Assembly (NCBI GenBank): GCA_021496505.1
Contig: CP053031.1
Span: 1,178,001 to 1,242,000 of the forward strand
Reading direction: 5' to 3'
Origin: Thermoleophilia bacterium SCSIO 60948
GTDB taxonomy: Bacteria; Actinomycetota; Thermoleophilia; Solirubrobacterales; 70-9
DNA: 64,000 bases
Below the pieces are notes generated by a model, which saw only the letters and a program-made list of their open reading frames with translations, made no database searches and was not told where the DNA came from. The translations under genes and the position numbers were made by a program. Below, one piece after another: positions 40,100 through 48,378 of the stretch. Positions within the stretch are counted from its first letter, which is position 1; every line of letters begins with the position of its first letter.

Positions 40100-40981
40100 A
40101 TGAGCCCCGGTAGGTCGATCAGGCTCACCCCCAGCGGTGAGTTCTCCTTCGAGGAGGCCGCGGGTTTCAGCTTCGGGCCGCGCACTCCGGACGCCGACGG
40201 CGATCGGCTGCGCCTCGTCTTCGTATGCGACGATCTCACCTCGACGCTCGCCGCGGTCGTACGCCCTGAGCCTGATGGCAGCCTGCGCTGCGAGCTCGCC
40301 GGATCCGGTTCCGACGAGCAGGCGCGGACCCAGATCGGCCGAATCCTCGCCCTCGACCACGACGCGACCGAGTGGCGGCGGGTGGCCGACTCAGACCCGA
40401 AGCTCGCCGAGCTACGGGCGAAGCGTCCCGGCGCTCGGCCGGTCCTCTTCCACTCACCCTACGAGGCGGCCGCCTGGTCGATCATCTCGCTGCGCCGCGG
40501 TCGCACGCAGGGCCAGAACCTGCGCGCCCGCATCGCGGACGCGCTCGGCGAGAAGATCGAGATCGAGGGCGAGACGCTGACCGCCTTTCCGACGCCCGAG
40601 CGGCTGCTCGAGGCCGATTCGTCCATCCAGGGCCTCGACCCCAACCGGGCGGAGCGGGTTCGCGGCGTCGCCCGCGCCGCGCTCGAGGGCGAGCTCGAGC
40701 CCGAACTCCTGCGCTCGATGGAGCCGGAGCAGGCGATCGAGCACCTGACCCGGATCGACGGGCTCGGGCCGTACTACGCGGGGCTCGTCCTCGTGCGCTC
40801 GAGCGGGACCGCCGACGCGCTGCCGGTCAAGGAGAAGAAGCTCCTCGCCGCGACGGCACGGCTCTACGGCAAGCGCTCGCTGACCGACTCCGGGCTCGCG
40901 AAGCTGGCCGAGCGCTGGCGCCCGTTTCGCACCTGGGCGGGTGTGCTGATCCGCACCTCGTCGGACCGCGACCTGTTCTAG
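40100..40981 (+). CDS. AlkA-type HhH-GPD DNA glycosylase-like protein
   Basis: A 293-residue protein. N-terminal beta-rich domain, then helical halves with the hairpin LTRIDGLGPYYAGLVLVRSS (HhH). The following loop, where the catalytic Asp is expected (P-x-x-D in DVLPxGD-type sequences), reads ADALPVKEKKLL, with Glu in the probable Asp place. If that alignment holds, activity on alkylated bases may be altered. Close to the preceding gene (24 bp), possibly co-transcribed. Confidence 0.8.
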   Translation: MSPGRSIRLTPSGEFSFEEAAGFSFGPRTPDADGDRLRLVFVCDDLTSTLAAVVRPEPDGSLRCELAGSGSDEQARTQIGRILALDHDATEWRRVADSDPKLAELRAKRPGARPVLFHSPYEAAAWSIISLRRGRTQGQNLRARIADALGEKIEIEGETLTAFPTPERLLEADSSIQGLDPNRAERVRGVARAALEGELEPELLRSMEPEQAIEHLTRIDGLGPYYAGLVLVRSSGTADALPVKEKKLLAATARLYGKRSLTDSGLAKLAERWRPFRTWAGVLIRTSSDRDLF

Positions 40982-40997
40982 GCCCGAGCGCCCCGGG

Positions 40998-41462
40998 TTA
41001 CGGGCGGTAGGCGAGACGCGCCCACGAGGGCTCGCGCGAGAGCTCGATCGGCTCACCGTCGCGGTCCGGCTGGACGTAGCCGAACGAAGAGGTGCGCTGG
41101 TCGAAGACGACGTCGAGCTCGCCCTCCTTGACGCGCTGGTCGAGCCAGGCGCCACGGAAGACGAGGCGGCGGATCCAATGGACGAGCGAGCGGTTGGCCG
41201 GGCCGACGAGCTCGATCCAGTTCTCGTTGATGTGCTCGCCGAGCTGCGAGTGCGGCTCAGGGATCTCGCCGTTGACCGCGAGCTCGAGCAGATCGTGGAT
41301 CTCCTCGTTTCCGAGGCCCTGATCGACGAAGTCGAGCTTGACCGCGGCCTGCTCGATCCGCTGCGCGAAGTCACGTTCGTTGAAGGCGAAACGAAGCTCG
41401 CCGTACTCGAGCACGTAGTCCGAGCCGGACTCGTAGTTGCCCCTGCGGGTCGCGCGCTCCAT
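40998..41462 (-). CDS. Conserved-looking hypothetical protein
   Basis: A 154-residue, charged cytosolic protein without a signal peptide or membrane segment. It contains EYGELRFAFNERDFAQRIEQ and NRSLVHWIRRLVFRG and ends in a beta-rich stretch. Family not recognised. ATG at 41462; the stop is 17 bp from the convergent glycosylase stop. Codon use is like the neighbours, which supports it being a real gene. Confidence 0.65.
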   Translation of the reverse strand: MERATRRGNYESGSDYVLEYGELRFAFNERDFAQRIEQAAVKLDFVDQGLGNEEIHDLLELAVNGEIPEPHSQLGEHINENWIELVGPANRSLVHWIRRLVFRGAWLDQRVKEGELDVVFDQRTSSFGYVQPDRDGEPIELSREPSWARLAYRP

Positions 41463-41625
41463 CTAGATCTGTGAACCGGCCGTCGAGGTGCGGCGGCGAA
41501 TTCCTTCAACGGCTTCGGCCATGGCGCGGCATCTTGCCGAGAACGCCCGACCGGCGCTTAGCGGGGCTTCAGATTGAACGTCGATTTGCATCCTTCGAGG
41601 CACGATCGGGCAGGTTAGGGCGGAC

Positions 41626-42990
41626 GTGGGTCCGAACACGCGCGCAGGCGACCGCCGGATCGTCGCCACGGCCGGAATCCTCGGCGCGCTCGTCGCGTCG
41701 CTGCTGGTCCTCGCGCCGACGGCCGGAGCCCAGGGATGGGGCGACCCCGTGCGGCTCAGCGACGAGCGCCAGGTCCGCGCGGTCGAATACGCCGCGGGCC
41801 CCGACGGCTACGCGGTCGCCGTCTGGTCGGCCGGGCGTGTCGTGATCGATCCCGGCGGCGGCGCGCCGCCCGGCGGGCGTGTGTCTCTGGCGCGCCGCGA
41901 TCCGGGAGGTGGGGGTTTCAGCGAGCCGGTCGATCTGGGTCGAGGCGACGGCATCGCGGTCGCCGTCGCGGCGGACGGCTCGACTGTCGTCTCCTGGCGG
42001 CGACCGGACGGGGCAGCCGTCACCACATCGACCGCTCCGGGGGAGCCGCTCCGTGCACCGACCGTGCTCACCGAGCGCCCGTCAGGGCTGTCGATCGAGG
42101 TCGCCGACGACGGTCGCGCGCTGGCGGTCTGGCGCGATCGTTCGCGACCGAACGCGATCCTCGCCGCGTTCGCCGAGCGTCCCGACGAGGGATTCGGAGA
42201 CCCGCAGTTGATCCGTTCGCGGCGGCCGATCGGCGTCTTCCCGCCGGTCGCGAGTCTCGCCGGCCGTGAGGCGGTCGTCGCGTGGCCGGGGCGCTGTCCG
42301 CAGAACGGACGGCGGGCGACACCCGCGGGCGCCGCATTCGCTTCGGGTGACGGTACGTTCGGCGAGCCGCAGATCATCCCCGGCTCGCGCTGCCCGACCT
42401 CGCCGCTCGAGACCGAGATCGCGGCGAGCGGTCGCGCCTACCTGCTCCTGAATGGTCGCGGCCGCCGCGCCGCAGGCGTCCGGGGCTCGTTGCGTCGGCC
42501 CGGCGCCGAGTTCGGTGCCGCGCGCCGCCTCGGTCGTCCTTCCGGGCGGGCTTCCCTGTTCGGCCGGCTCACGCAGGGCGCACGCGACGGCGCGCTGGCG
42601 GTCTGGGAGACGGTCGCCCGCCGACCGGTGCGAAACGGGCTCGCGTTCGCCCGCGGCGGCGCGGGTGGCTTCGGGTCGCAGCGGGAGATCGCTCGCCGAG
42701 CCGGGGCCGGCGCGGTGGACCTCGACTCGAACGCCTGCGGCGACGCCCTCGTCGCCTGGCAATCGCTTCGAACCCGGCGCTTCGCGGCGGCGACGATCGC
42801 CCCCGGCACGGGACTGCGGCGCCTCGGGGCCGTCGGTCGGAGGCTCACATCCGGTAACGACCTCTCGGTCGCCGTCGGCGAGGACGGGCGCGTGGGCATC
42901 GCCTGGACCCGAGACAGGGCTCGAGGGTTCACGGGTCGCGGCGTGTTCGTGGTCGAGAACGGCTCGATCGACGACTGCGGGCCGCGCTGA
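41626..42990 (+). CDS. Secreted beta-propeller-like protein of unknown function
   Basis: A 454-residue exported protein: signal peptide (VATAGILGALVASLLVLAPT, cut near AGAQ), then repeated four-strand units such as GYAVAVWSAGRVV, STVVSWRRPDG, GRALAVWRDRS, GALAVWETVARR and ALVAWQSLRTR. The recurring [VA]xVW motif at about 60-residue intervals is typical of beta-propeller blades. No catalytic motif is evident. GTG start. 41463-41625 upstream is non-coding with nothing further recognised. Confidence 0.75.
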   Translation: MGPNTRAGDRRIVATAGILGALVASLLVLAPTAGAQGWGDPVRLSDERQVRAVEYAAGPDGYAVAVWSAGRVVIDPGGGAPPGGRVSLARRDPGGGGFSEPVDLGRGDGIAVAVAADGSTVVSWRRPDGAAVTTSTAPGEPLRAPTVLTERPSGLSIEVADDGRALAVWRDRSRPNAILAAFAERPDEGFGDPQLIRSRRPIGVFPPVASLAGREAVVAWPGRCPQNGRRATPAGAAFASGDGTFGEPQIIPGSRCPTSPLETEIAASGRAYLLLNGRGRRAAGVRGSLRRPGAEFGAARRLGRPSGRASLFGRLTQGARDGALAVWETVARRPVRNGLAFARGGAGGFGSQREIARRAGAGAVDLDSNACGDALVAWQSLRTRRFAAATIAPGTGLRRLGAVGRRLTSGNDLSVAVGEDGRVGIAWTRDRARGFTGRGVFVVENGSIDDCGPR

Positions 42991-43094
42991 CCGGCCTCAC
43001 CTCGACTCTCGGCGGGGGGCGGATGGAGGCGTCGCGGGGTTTCCGTGCTCTGAGAGCGGCCCGGTCCGGGGCGCATCCAGACAAGGAGAGAACC

Positions 43095-43808
43095 GTGCTG
43101 CCCGAGCCCGACCTGCTGGCAACCGTCGTCGTCTGCGAAGACGACTCCGAGACACGCGCGCTGCTCTGCGACAACCTCACCGCCGACCGCTACGACGTCC
43201 TCGAGGCGCCGAGTGCCGCCGACGCGCTGCGCTTCTGCCACTACCGCCAGCCCGACGCGATGCTCCTCGACCTCGGGCTGCCCGACGCCTCCGGTCTCGA
43301 CGTGCTGCGCGAGATCCGCCGCTCCGACGGCGCGACGTCGCGCTACGACCCTCGCCTGCCGGTCATCGTCCTGACGGGTCGCGGCGAGGATCAGGCGCGG
43401 GTCCGCGGGATCCGTGCCGGGGCCGACGACTACCTGGTGAAGCCCGTCTTCTACGACGAGCTGACCGCCAGGCTCGCCGGCATCCTCGGCCGCCGCGAGT
43501 CGGCGCGCTCAGGTCCGGTGCGTATCGGTGAGCTGGTCGTCGATCCCTCGCGCCGCGAGGCGCGCGTCGCCGGTGAGGCCGTGCCGCTCGCGACGAAGGA
43601 GTTCGACCTGCTGCGCGCGCTGGCCGCGGACCCGCAGCGTGTGTTCTCCAAGGAAGAGCTGCTTCGAGACGTCTGGGGTTTCCAGACGATGGGGCGGACC
43701 CGCACTCTCGACTCACATGCTTCGCGCCTTCGCCGCAAACTCGACCCCGAGAACGGGCGCTTCGTGCGCAACTGCTGGGGCGTCGGCTACCGACTCGTCG
43801 AGGGCTGA
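43095..43808 (+). CDS. OmpR/PhoB-type two-component response regulator
   Basis: A 237-residue protein. The receiver has VCEDDSETR (acidic pocket), the phospho-acceptor Asp 59 in LLDLGLPD, and the Lys in DDYLVKPVF. The C-terminal winged helix reads PLATKEFDLLRALAADPQ and RTRTLDSHASRLRRKLDPENG. GTG 43095 is the start, with AAGGAGAGAACC just before it. No histidine kinase is adjacent; the kinase-like gene at 44757 is about 1 kb away and could be its partner. Confidence 0.9.
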   Translation: MLPEPDLLATVVVCEDDSETRALLCDNLTADRYDVLEAPSAADALRFCHYRQPDAMLLDLGLPDASGLDVLREIRRSDGATSRYDPRLPVIVLTGRGEDQARVRGIRAGADDYLVKPVFYDELTARLAGILGRRESARSGPVRIGELVVDPSRREARVAGEAVPLATKEFDLLRALAADPQRVFSKEELLRDVWGFQTMGRTRTLDSHASRLRRKLDPENGRFVRNCWGVGYRLVEG

Positions 43809-43820
43809 CGCGCGGGCTGC

Positions 43821-44411
43821 TCAGCCCTCGCGGTCGAAGTGGAGCATCACGACCTCGGACTTCTGGGTCTCGAAGCCGGCTCCGTTCGACGCGCTCGCGC
43901 GGTTGATCGCCTCGGCCTGGATCTCGAGCACGCGCTCGAGCGTGCCGGCGAGGAGGTCGCTGACGTCCGCGTAACCCTCGGCATCAAGCTCAAGGGGTGT
44001 GAAGGAGACGTGGACCCGGTCGTTGTCGAAGCCGGTGCCCTTCGCCGCCTCGACGGTGTCGTCCCAGATCCTCTGGAGGCTCTCGTCGAGCAGTGAACGT
44101 CGAACCGAAATCGGGATCTCGGCCCAGTGCTCGTCATCGATGTAGGGGCGCGCGGTGGCGCGGTAGAAGTGCTCGATCGCGCCGCGGACCTGGGCCGTAC
44201 GAGCGAGTTCGATCGCATCGCAGGACTCGAGCACCTTGACGTGATAACTGACGTTGCCGAGCGGCTCGCCGAGTCGCGTGGCGATCTCGTTGGGGCTCGA
44301 TTCGCTCTCGTTCAGAGCGATGAGGATCCGCTGTCGCAGTGGGTGGCTCAGCGCCTTCATCAGCCGGTGGCTGCGCTGCGGCGGCTCTTTGGTCTTGTTC
44401 TTGGTCGGCAT
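43821..44411 (-). CDS. ArsR-like winged-helix transcriptional regulator
   Basis: A 196-residue protein. HRLMKALSHPLRQRILIALN, ESSPNEIATRLGEPLGNVSY and HVKVLESCDAIEL form a winged-helix domain of the ArsR/HTH_20 type. The C-terminal half (about 110 residues) is helical with few Cys or His, so it is not an obvious metal sensor and may bind a ligand or dimerise. Two dyad sequences in its upstream region suggest autoregulation. Confidence 0.85.
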   Translation of the reverse strand: MPTKNKTKEPPQRSHRLMKALSHPLRQRILIALNESESSPNEIATRLGEPLGNVSYHVKVLESCDAIELARTAQVRGAIEHFYRATARPYIDDEHWAEIPISVRRSLLDESLQRIWDDTVEAAKGTGFDNDRVHVSFTPLELDAEGYADVSDLLAGTLERVLEIQAEAINRASASNGAGFETQKSEVVMLHFDREG

Positions 44412-44445
44412 ACCTGCGCCTCGACGGTTGAAGTTGGTGCAACAG

Positions 44446-44499
44446 CGGTTGTTTATAGAGCAATAACCGTTAGCCAGTCTAAACGAGCAAATCGTTTAG
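44446..44499. promoter_or_regulatory. AT-rich promoter with two dyads upstream of the ArsR-like gene
   Basis: CTAAACG (44479-44485) and CGTTTAG (44493-44499) form a perfect inverted repeat. CGGTTGTT (44446-44453) and AATAACCG (44462-44469) form a 7-of-8 one. On the minus strand TATAAA (44457-44452) is a good -10 and TTAGAC about 19 bp upstream a possible -35. The stretch stands out by its low GC content. Probable autoregulatory operator of the gene at 43821-44411. Confidence 0.5.
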
Positions 44500-44588
44500 T
44501 CACGCCGATCCCCGCGGAAGCGCGCTGAGTTGGTGGACACGAATCTATTTCGGCCACCGGCGCCTCGCAAGCCACGCGCCCCCTGAGC

Positions 44589-44743
44589 GATCGAGCCTGG
44601 GTCGCCCAGCCTCCCGCGGCATGGGGGCAGGAACCGATCCGGCGGGGTTGTGATCGCCGTGCCCGCCCCGGTCACAGGCGAGAGGAGATACGTCCCCCGG
44701 CGCGTGGCTGACCGCGCCGGGGGCACTCGCCTCGGACTCGATT
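44589..44743 (+). ncRNA. Structured leader resembling a c-di-AMP (ydaO/yuaA) riboswitch
   Basis: The 345-bp gap before the kinase gene contains, in order, GTCGCCCAGCC, AGGAACC (44629-44635), GGGGTTGTGATC (44644-44655), AGGAGATAC (44683-44691) and GGCTGACC (44706-44713). These follow the conserved blocks of ydaO elements as I remember them (AGGAACC, GGGGTTAATC, AGGGATACC, CAGCTAACT). The flanks ATCGAG (44590-44595) and CTCGAT (44737-44742) can close a stem, and CCCCGGCGCG/CGCGCCGGGG forms an internal hairpin. The terminal stem does not fit perfectly, so the class is uncertain. Confidence 0.38.
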
Positions 44744-44756
44744 CCGCGCGGCTGAG

Positions 44757-45452
44757 ATGACCGTCCCGGTCGGAGTCGCCGAGCTGGCCACGGCCGCCGG
44801 CCCGGCGGCGCTCTCGATGGCGGCCGTGGTCCTCGGGGCACGGGTGCGCGGCGATCGCCGCCGTCGCGACCTCAATCGCTCGCTCCACGAGTTGCGCCGC
44901 CCGCTACAGGCGCTCGTGCTCGGAGGGTCCCGAGATCACCTCGAGCGCGCGATCGACGCTCTGGCCGAGCTCGACCGGCGCGTCAACGGCGAGGACGAGC
45001 ACTTCGAGCCGCGACCCGTCGGCGGGCGCGACATCGTCGAGCGGGCCGCCGAGCGCTGGCGCGACGCGGCTCGCAGGCGCGGAGGGGACGTGCGCGTCGA
45101 GTGGGCGGCCGGGGAGGTGATCCTCGCCGCGGAGCCGCGAAGGCTCGCCGCGGCACTCGACAACCTGCTCGCCAACGCGATCGAGCACGGCCGTGGGCGA
45201 ATCGACGTGCTCGCAAGCGTCAGCCCGATCGGCCTCAGGGTCGCCGTGGTCAACGATCCCCGGATGATCCGCCGTCCACGCCCGCCGAGGCTCGACCCGC
45301 GTCGAGGCCACGGACTCTGGATCGCGCGATCGATCGCGCAGGCTCATCGCGGCGACTTGCGCTGCGGCCTCTCCGAGGGCCGCCATCTCGCGGCGCTCGA
45401 GCTGCCGGTCATCGCCGAGCGCGCGCCGGGCCGGCTCGTCGCGGCCGCGTGA
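44757..45452 (+). CDS. Small histidine-kinase-like protein
   Basis: A 231-residue protein with one N-terminal hydrophobic segment (AAGPAALSMAAVVLGA), then a dimerisation/phospho-acceptor motif RSLHELRRPLQALV with His 44, and a HATPase domain: N-box LDNLLANAIEHG and G-box RRGHGLWIARSIAQAHRG. There is no extracellular sensor domain. Possible partner of the response regulator at 43095. Its stop overlaps the start of the SAF gene (GTGA), which links it to pilus genes. It follows the structured leader. Confidence 0.8.
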   Translation: MTVPVGVAELATAAGPAALSMAAVVLGARVRGDRRRRDLNRSLHELRRPLQALVLGGSRDHLERAIDALAELDRRVNGEDEHFEPRPVGGRDIVERAAERWRDAARRRGGDVRVEWAAGEVILAAEPRRLAAALDNLLANAIEHGRGRIDVLASVSPIGLRVAVVNDPRMIRRPRPPRLDPRRGHGLWIARSIAQAHRGDLRCGLSEGRHLAALELPVIAERAPGRLVAAA

Positions 45453-46108
45453 CCCGGCGACGGCGATCGCTCGTCTTCGGGCTCTTCGCCTCCCTCTGCG
45501 CCGCGCTGGCGGCGACGCTCGCGAGCGGCTACAGCTCGCGCGTCGCCGATGAGCTCGGACCTCTGAGGCCGGTGCTGGTCGCCGAGCAGCCGCTCGCCCG
45601 CGGCGAACCCGTCGCGATTCGCGACCTGGCGAGGGTGGCCGAGACGCGCCAGGTGCCCGAGCGATTCGTGCCGCCCGATCCGGTCGAGTCGCCGGCCGCG
45701 TTGGCGGGCCTGGCACCCGCGACGTCGATCCCGGCGGGCTCGTATCTGGTCGGGAGTCAGTTCGAGGCTCCGCGCCTTGGCCGAGCGGGCGCGGCGCCCG
45801 AGACCGCCGGCGAGGCGATCGAGATCGTCGTCTCGGCCGCGTCACCCCTCGCCTCCGGCCGCTTGCCGCGCCCGGTCGACGTCGTCGTCACGACCGAGCC
45901 GGGGCCCGGAGGCGGCCCGGGGAGGACCTACGTCGCGGCGGAGCGGGTGAGGCTGCTCGCCCTGAGCTCACTCAGCGAGCGGGCGGGATCGGCGACCTTC
46001 GATCCGGGCGGACAGTTCACCGCGACCCTCGACGTGGCGAGGGGTCAGGCGCTCAGGCTGATCCAGGCCGAGAGCTTCGCGCGTTCGGTCCGGTTGATCG
46101 CGCGCTAG
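45449..46108 (+). CDS. SAF-domain protein, CpaB/RcpC-like Flp pilus assembly component
   Basis: A 219-residue protein with an N-terminal membrane anchor (SLVFGLFASLCAALAATLASG) and an SAF domain: VLVAEQPLARGEPVAIRDLA, then SIPAGSYLVGSQFE. This is the layout of CpaB, a periplasmic or outer-face part of Tad pilus machines. Its remaining partners TadA, TadB and TadC lie 2.3 kb downstream on the same strand, beyond two unrelated genes. GTG start. Confidence 0.8.
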   Translation: MTRRRRSLVFGLFASLCAALAATLASGYSSRVADELGPLRPVLVAEQPLARGEPVAIRDLARVAETRQVPERFVPPDPVESPAALAGLAPATSIPAGSYLVGSQFEAPRLGRAGAAPETAGEAIEIVVSAASPLASGRLPRPVDVVVTTEPGPGGGPGRTYVAAERVRLLALSSLSERAGSATFDPGGQFTATLDVARGQALRLIQAESFARSVRLIAR

Positions 46109-46608
46109 CCGCGCGGACCCGACGCGGACTCGAAGACCTCTCGGGCCCGTTCGCCGCGAACGCAGAAGACGACCCGCTCGAGCTTGCCGCCGGCGTCGCG
46201 AAAGCGCTCGACCTCCTCGACCTCGATCCGTGCCGCCTCCTCGATCGGAAACCCGCCCACCCCGGTCCCGAAGGCGACGAGCGCGAGGCTCCTGGCACCT
46301 ATCCGATCGGCCTCGGCGAGCGTCGCGGCCGTCGCGCGGCGGATGATCTCGGCTGAGGTCGGCCCGCCGAGCTCCATCGTCGCGGCGTGGATCACATGGT
46401 CGGCCGGCAGAGCGCCGCCGGACGTCGCGACCGCCGACCCGAGTTCGATCGGCGCCAGCTGCTCTGACTCCGACCGGATCGCCGGTCCGCCCGCACGCGA
46501 GATCGCGCCCGCGACGCCACCACCGTGGGCGAGGTCGGTGTTCGCCGCGTTGGCGATCGCGTCGATCTGGAGCTTCGTGATGTCGGCGTCGATCACCTCG
46601 ATCTCCAT
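46105..46608 (-). CDS. Macro-domain protein (ADP-ribose-binding)
   Basis: A 167-residue single macro domain: VIDADITKLQIDAIANAANT, LAHGGGVAGAISRAGG and the phosphate loop VAFGTGVGGFP. It resembles the bacterial macro domains that hydrolyse O-acetyl-ADP-ribose or remove ADP-ribose. The stop overlaps that of the convergent SAF gene by 4 bp. Confidence 0.9.
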   Translation of the reverse strand: MEIEVIDADITKLQIDAIANAANTDLAHGGGVAGAISRAGGPAIRSESEQLAPIELGSAVATSGGALPADHVIHAATMELGGPTSAEIIRRATAATLAEADRIGARSLALVAFGTGVGGFPIEEAARIEVEEVERFRDAGGKLERVVFCVRGERAREVFESASGPRG

Positions 46609-46670
46609 CGCGACCGAGGCTACCCGCGACCTTCGCTTGCGGCAGCGCCGGCGGGGTAGGGTCGGCCGCG

Positions 46671-48323
46671 ATGCCGATCACCGCCGCGAAGCTGCTTGTC
46701 GAATGTCTCGAGAACGAGGGCGTCGAGTACGTCTTCGGGATCCCGGGCGAGGAGACCCTCGACCTCAACGAGGCGCTCGCCGACTCGCGGATCCGGTTCG
46801 TCCCCGTCCGCCACGAGCAGGGTGGCGCCTACATCGCCGACGTCATGGGCAGGCTGACCGGACGTGCGGGCGTCTGTCTCGGCACACTGGGGCCGGGCGC
46901 GACCAATCTGACGACACCGATCGCCGACGCCTTCCTCGATCGCGCGCCGCTCGTCGCACTGACCGGCCAGGCCGATCTCGAGCGCCAGCACAAGGAATCG
47001 CACCAGTACATCAACACCTTGCGGATCATGGATCCGATCACGAAGTGGAACGCGCGACTGTCCGACCCCGCGATCACCGCCGAGGTCGTACGCAAGGCGT
47101 TCAAGGTCGCCGAGTCGGAGAAACCGGGCGCGACCCACCTCGAGCTGCCCGAGGACATCATGGCCATGACCGTCCCCGACGATGCGCCGCAGAGCCCGCT
47201 CCCGCACGCTCGCAACCCGAGCTTCGAGCCGCCGGCCCGGCTGGTGCTCGAGGCCGCCGAGATGATCGGAGAGGCCGAGAGCCCCGTGGTCCTCGCGGGC
47301 AACGGCGTGGCGCGCGCGGGGGCGGCCCCGGCGCTTCGCGAGTTCGCGCGCGCGACCGGGATCCCGGTCGCCGAGACGTTCATGGGCAAGGGCAACGTCG
47401 ACTCGGACTCCGAGCTCGCGCTCGGCGCCGTCGGGCTTCAGTCCGGCGACTTCTCGATGGCGGGCTTCGACGACGCCGATCTCGTGATCGCCGTCGGCTA
47501 CGACCTGGTCGAGCACGCCCCGTCGCTGTGGAATCCGGGCGGTCACAAGAAGATCGTCTGCATCGACTCGGTCCCCGCGGAGACCGACGAGTGCTTCATC
47601 CCCGAGGTCGAGCTCGTCGGCGACCCCTACTCGACGCTGCTTCGCCTCGCCGAGGAGTGCCGCGCACGCCACACCGCCGGCGGCTCATCCCGGCTGCGCG
47701 AGGCGGTCATCACCCGCCTCGAGAACGCCGGGCAGGACGACTCCTTCCCGATCCGGCCGGCCCGCGCGCTGCTCGAGATCAGGCGGCTGTTCGGACGCGA
47801 GGACATCCTCGTCTCCGACGTCGGCCTTCACAAGCTGTGGATCGGCCGGCTGTTTCCGGCCCACGAGCCGAACACCGTCCTGATCGCCAACGGACTCGCC
47901 GGGATGGGGTTCGCGATCCCGGCGGCGATCGCGGCCAAGCTCGTGCACCCGCACCGCAAGGTCGTCGCGGTGCAGGGCGACGGTGGATTCCTGATGAACA
48001 TGCAGGAGCTCGAGACCGCGCGCCGGCTCGGGACCGGGTTCGTCAACGTCGTGCTCGAGAACCGGCAGTTCGGCTCGATCGTCTGGAAGCAGCGAAACAA
48101 GTTCGATCGCAACTTCGGCACCGACTTCGAGAACCCGGACTTCGTCGGCCTCGCCAAGTCGTTCGGGCTGCCGGCCTGGCGTGCCGAATCGGTCGAGGAC
48201 TACCGCACGCGGCTCGGCGAGGCGCTCGCCCTCGACGAGCCGTCGCTGATCGTCGTCCCGGTCGACTACTCGCCGGACGTCGCGATCGCCGAGGAGCTCG
48301 GCGCGGAGACGGTGCGGCTCTAG
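46671..48323 (+). CDS. Thiamine-diphosphate enzyme, catabolic acetolactate-synthase-like
   Basis: A 550-residue ThDP enzyme of the acetohydroxyacid synthase family. EYVFGIPGEETLD holds the Glu that activates ThDP, ALTGQADLERQHKESHQYIN the substrate-side loop, and VQGDGGFLMNMQELETARRL the GDG...N metal-ThDP motif. There is no adjacent small subunit (ilvH), which fits a catabolic AlsS-like enzyme making acetolactate from pyruvate, or a different alpha-keto acid reaction. Divergent from the macro-domain gene, 62 bp away. Confidence 0.85.
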   Translation: MPITAAKLLVECLENEGVEYVFGIPGEETLDLNEALADSRIRFVPVRHEQGGAYIADVMGRLTGRAGVCLGTLGPGATNLTTPIADAFLDRAPLVALTGQADLERQHKESHQYINTLRIMDPITKWNARLSDPAITAEVVRKAFKVAESEKPGATHLELPEDIMAMTVPDDAPQSPLPHARNPSFEPPARLVLEAAEMIGEAESPVVLAGNGVARAGAAPALREFARATGIPVAETFMGKGNVDSDSELALGAVGLQSGDFSMAGFDDADLVIAVGYDLVEHAPSLWNPGGHKKIVCIDSVPAETDECFIPEVELVGDPYSTLLRLAEECRARHTAGGSSRLREAVITRLENAGQDDSFPIRPARALLEIRRLFGREDILVSDVGLHKLWIGRLFPAHEPNTVLIANGLAGMGFAIPAAIAAKLVHPHRKVVAVQGDGGFLMNMQELETARRLGTGFVNVVLENRQFGSIVWKQRNKFDRNFGTDFENPDFVGLAKSFGLPAWRAESVEDYRTRLGEALALDEPSLIVVPVDYSPDVAIAEELGAETVRL

Positions 48324-48378
48324 ACGCCGCCGGACCCTCCCCGGGGGCGAATCGACCGGGCGCCGTCACTCCTCGGGA

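Noticed and set aside
44644-44724. Plain terminator for the hairpins in the 44.6-44.7 kb gap
   Set aside because: Several stems and conserved-looking single-stranded blocks lie in the sense of the downstream gene, and no gene ends just before them on that strand.
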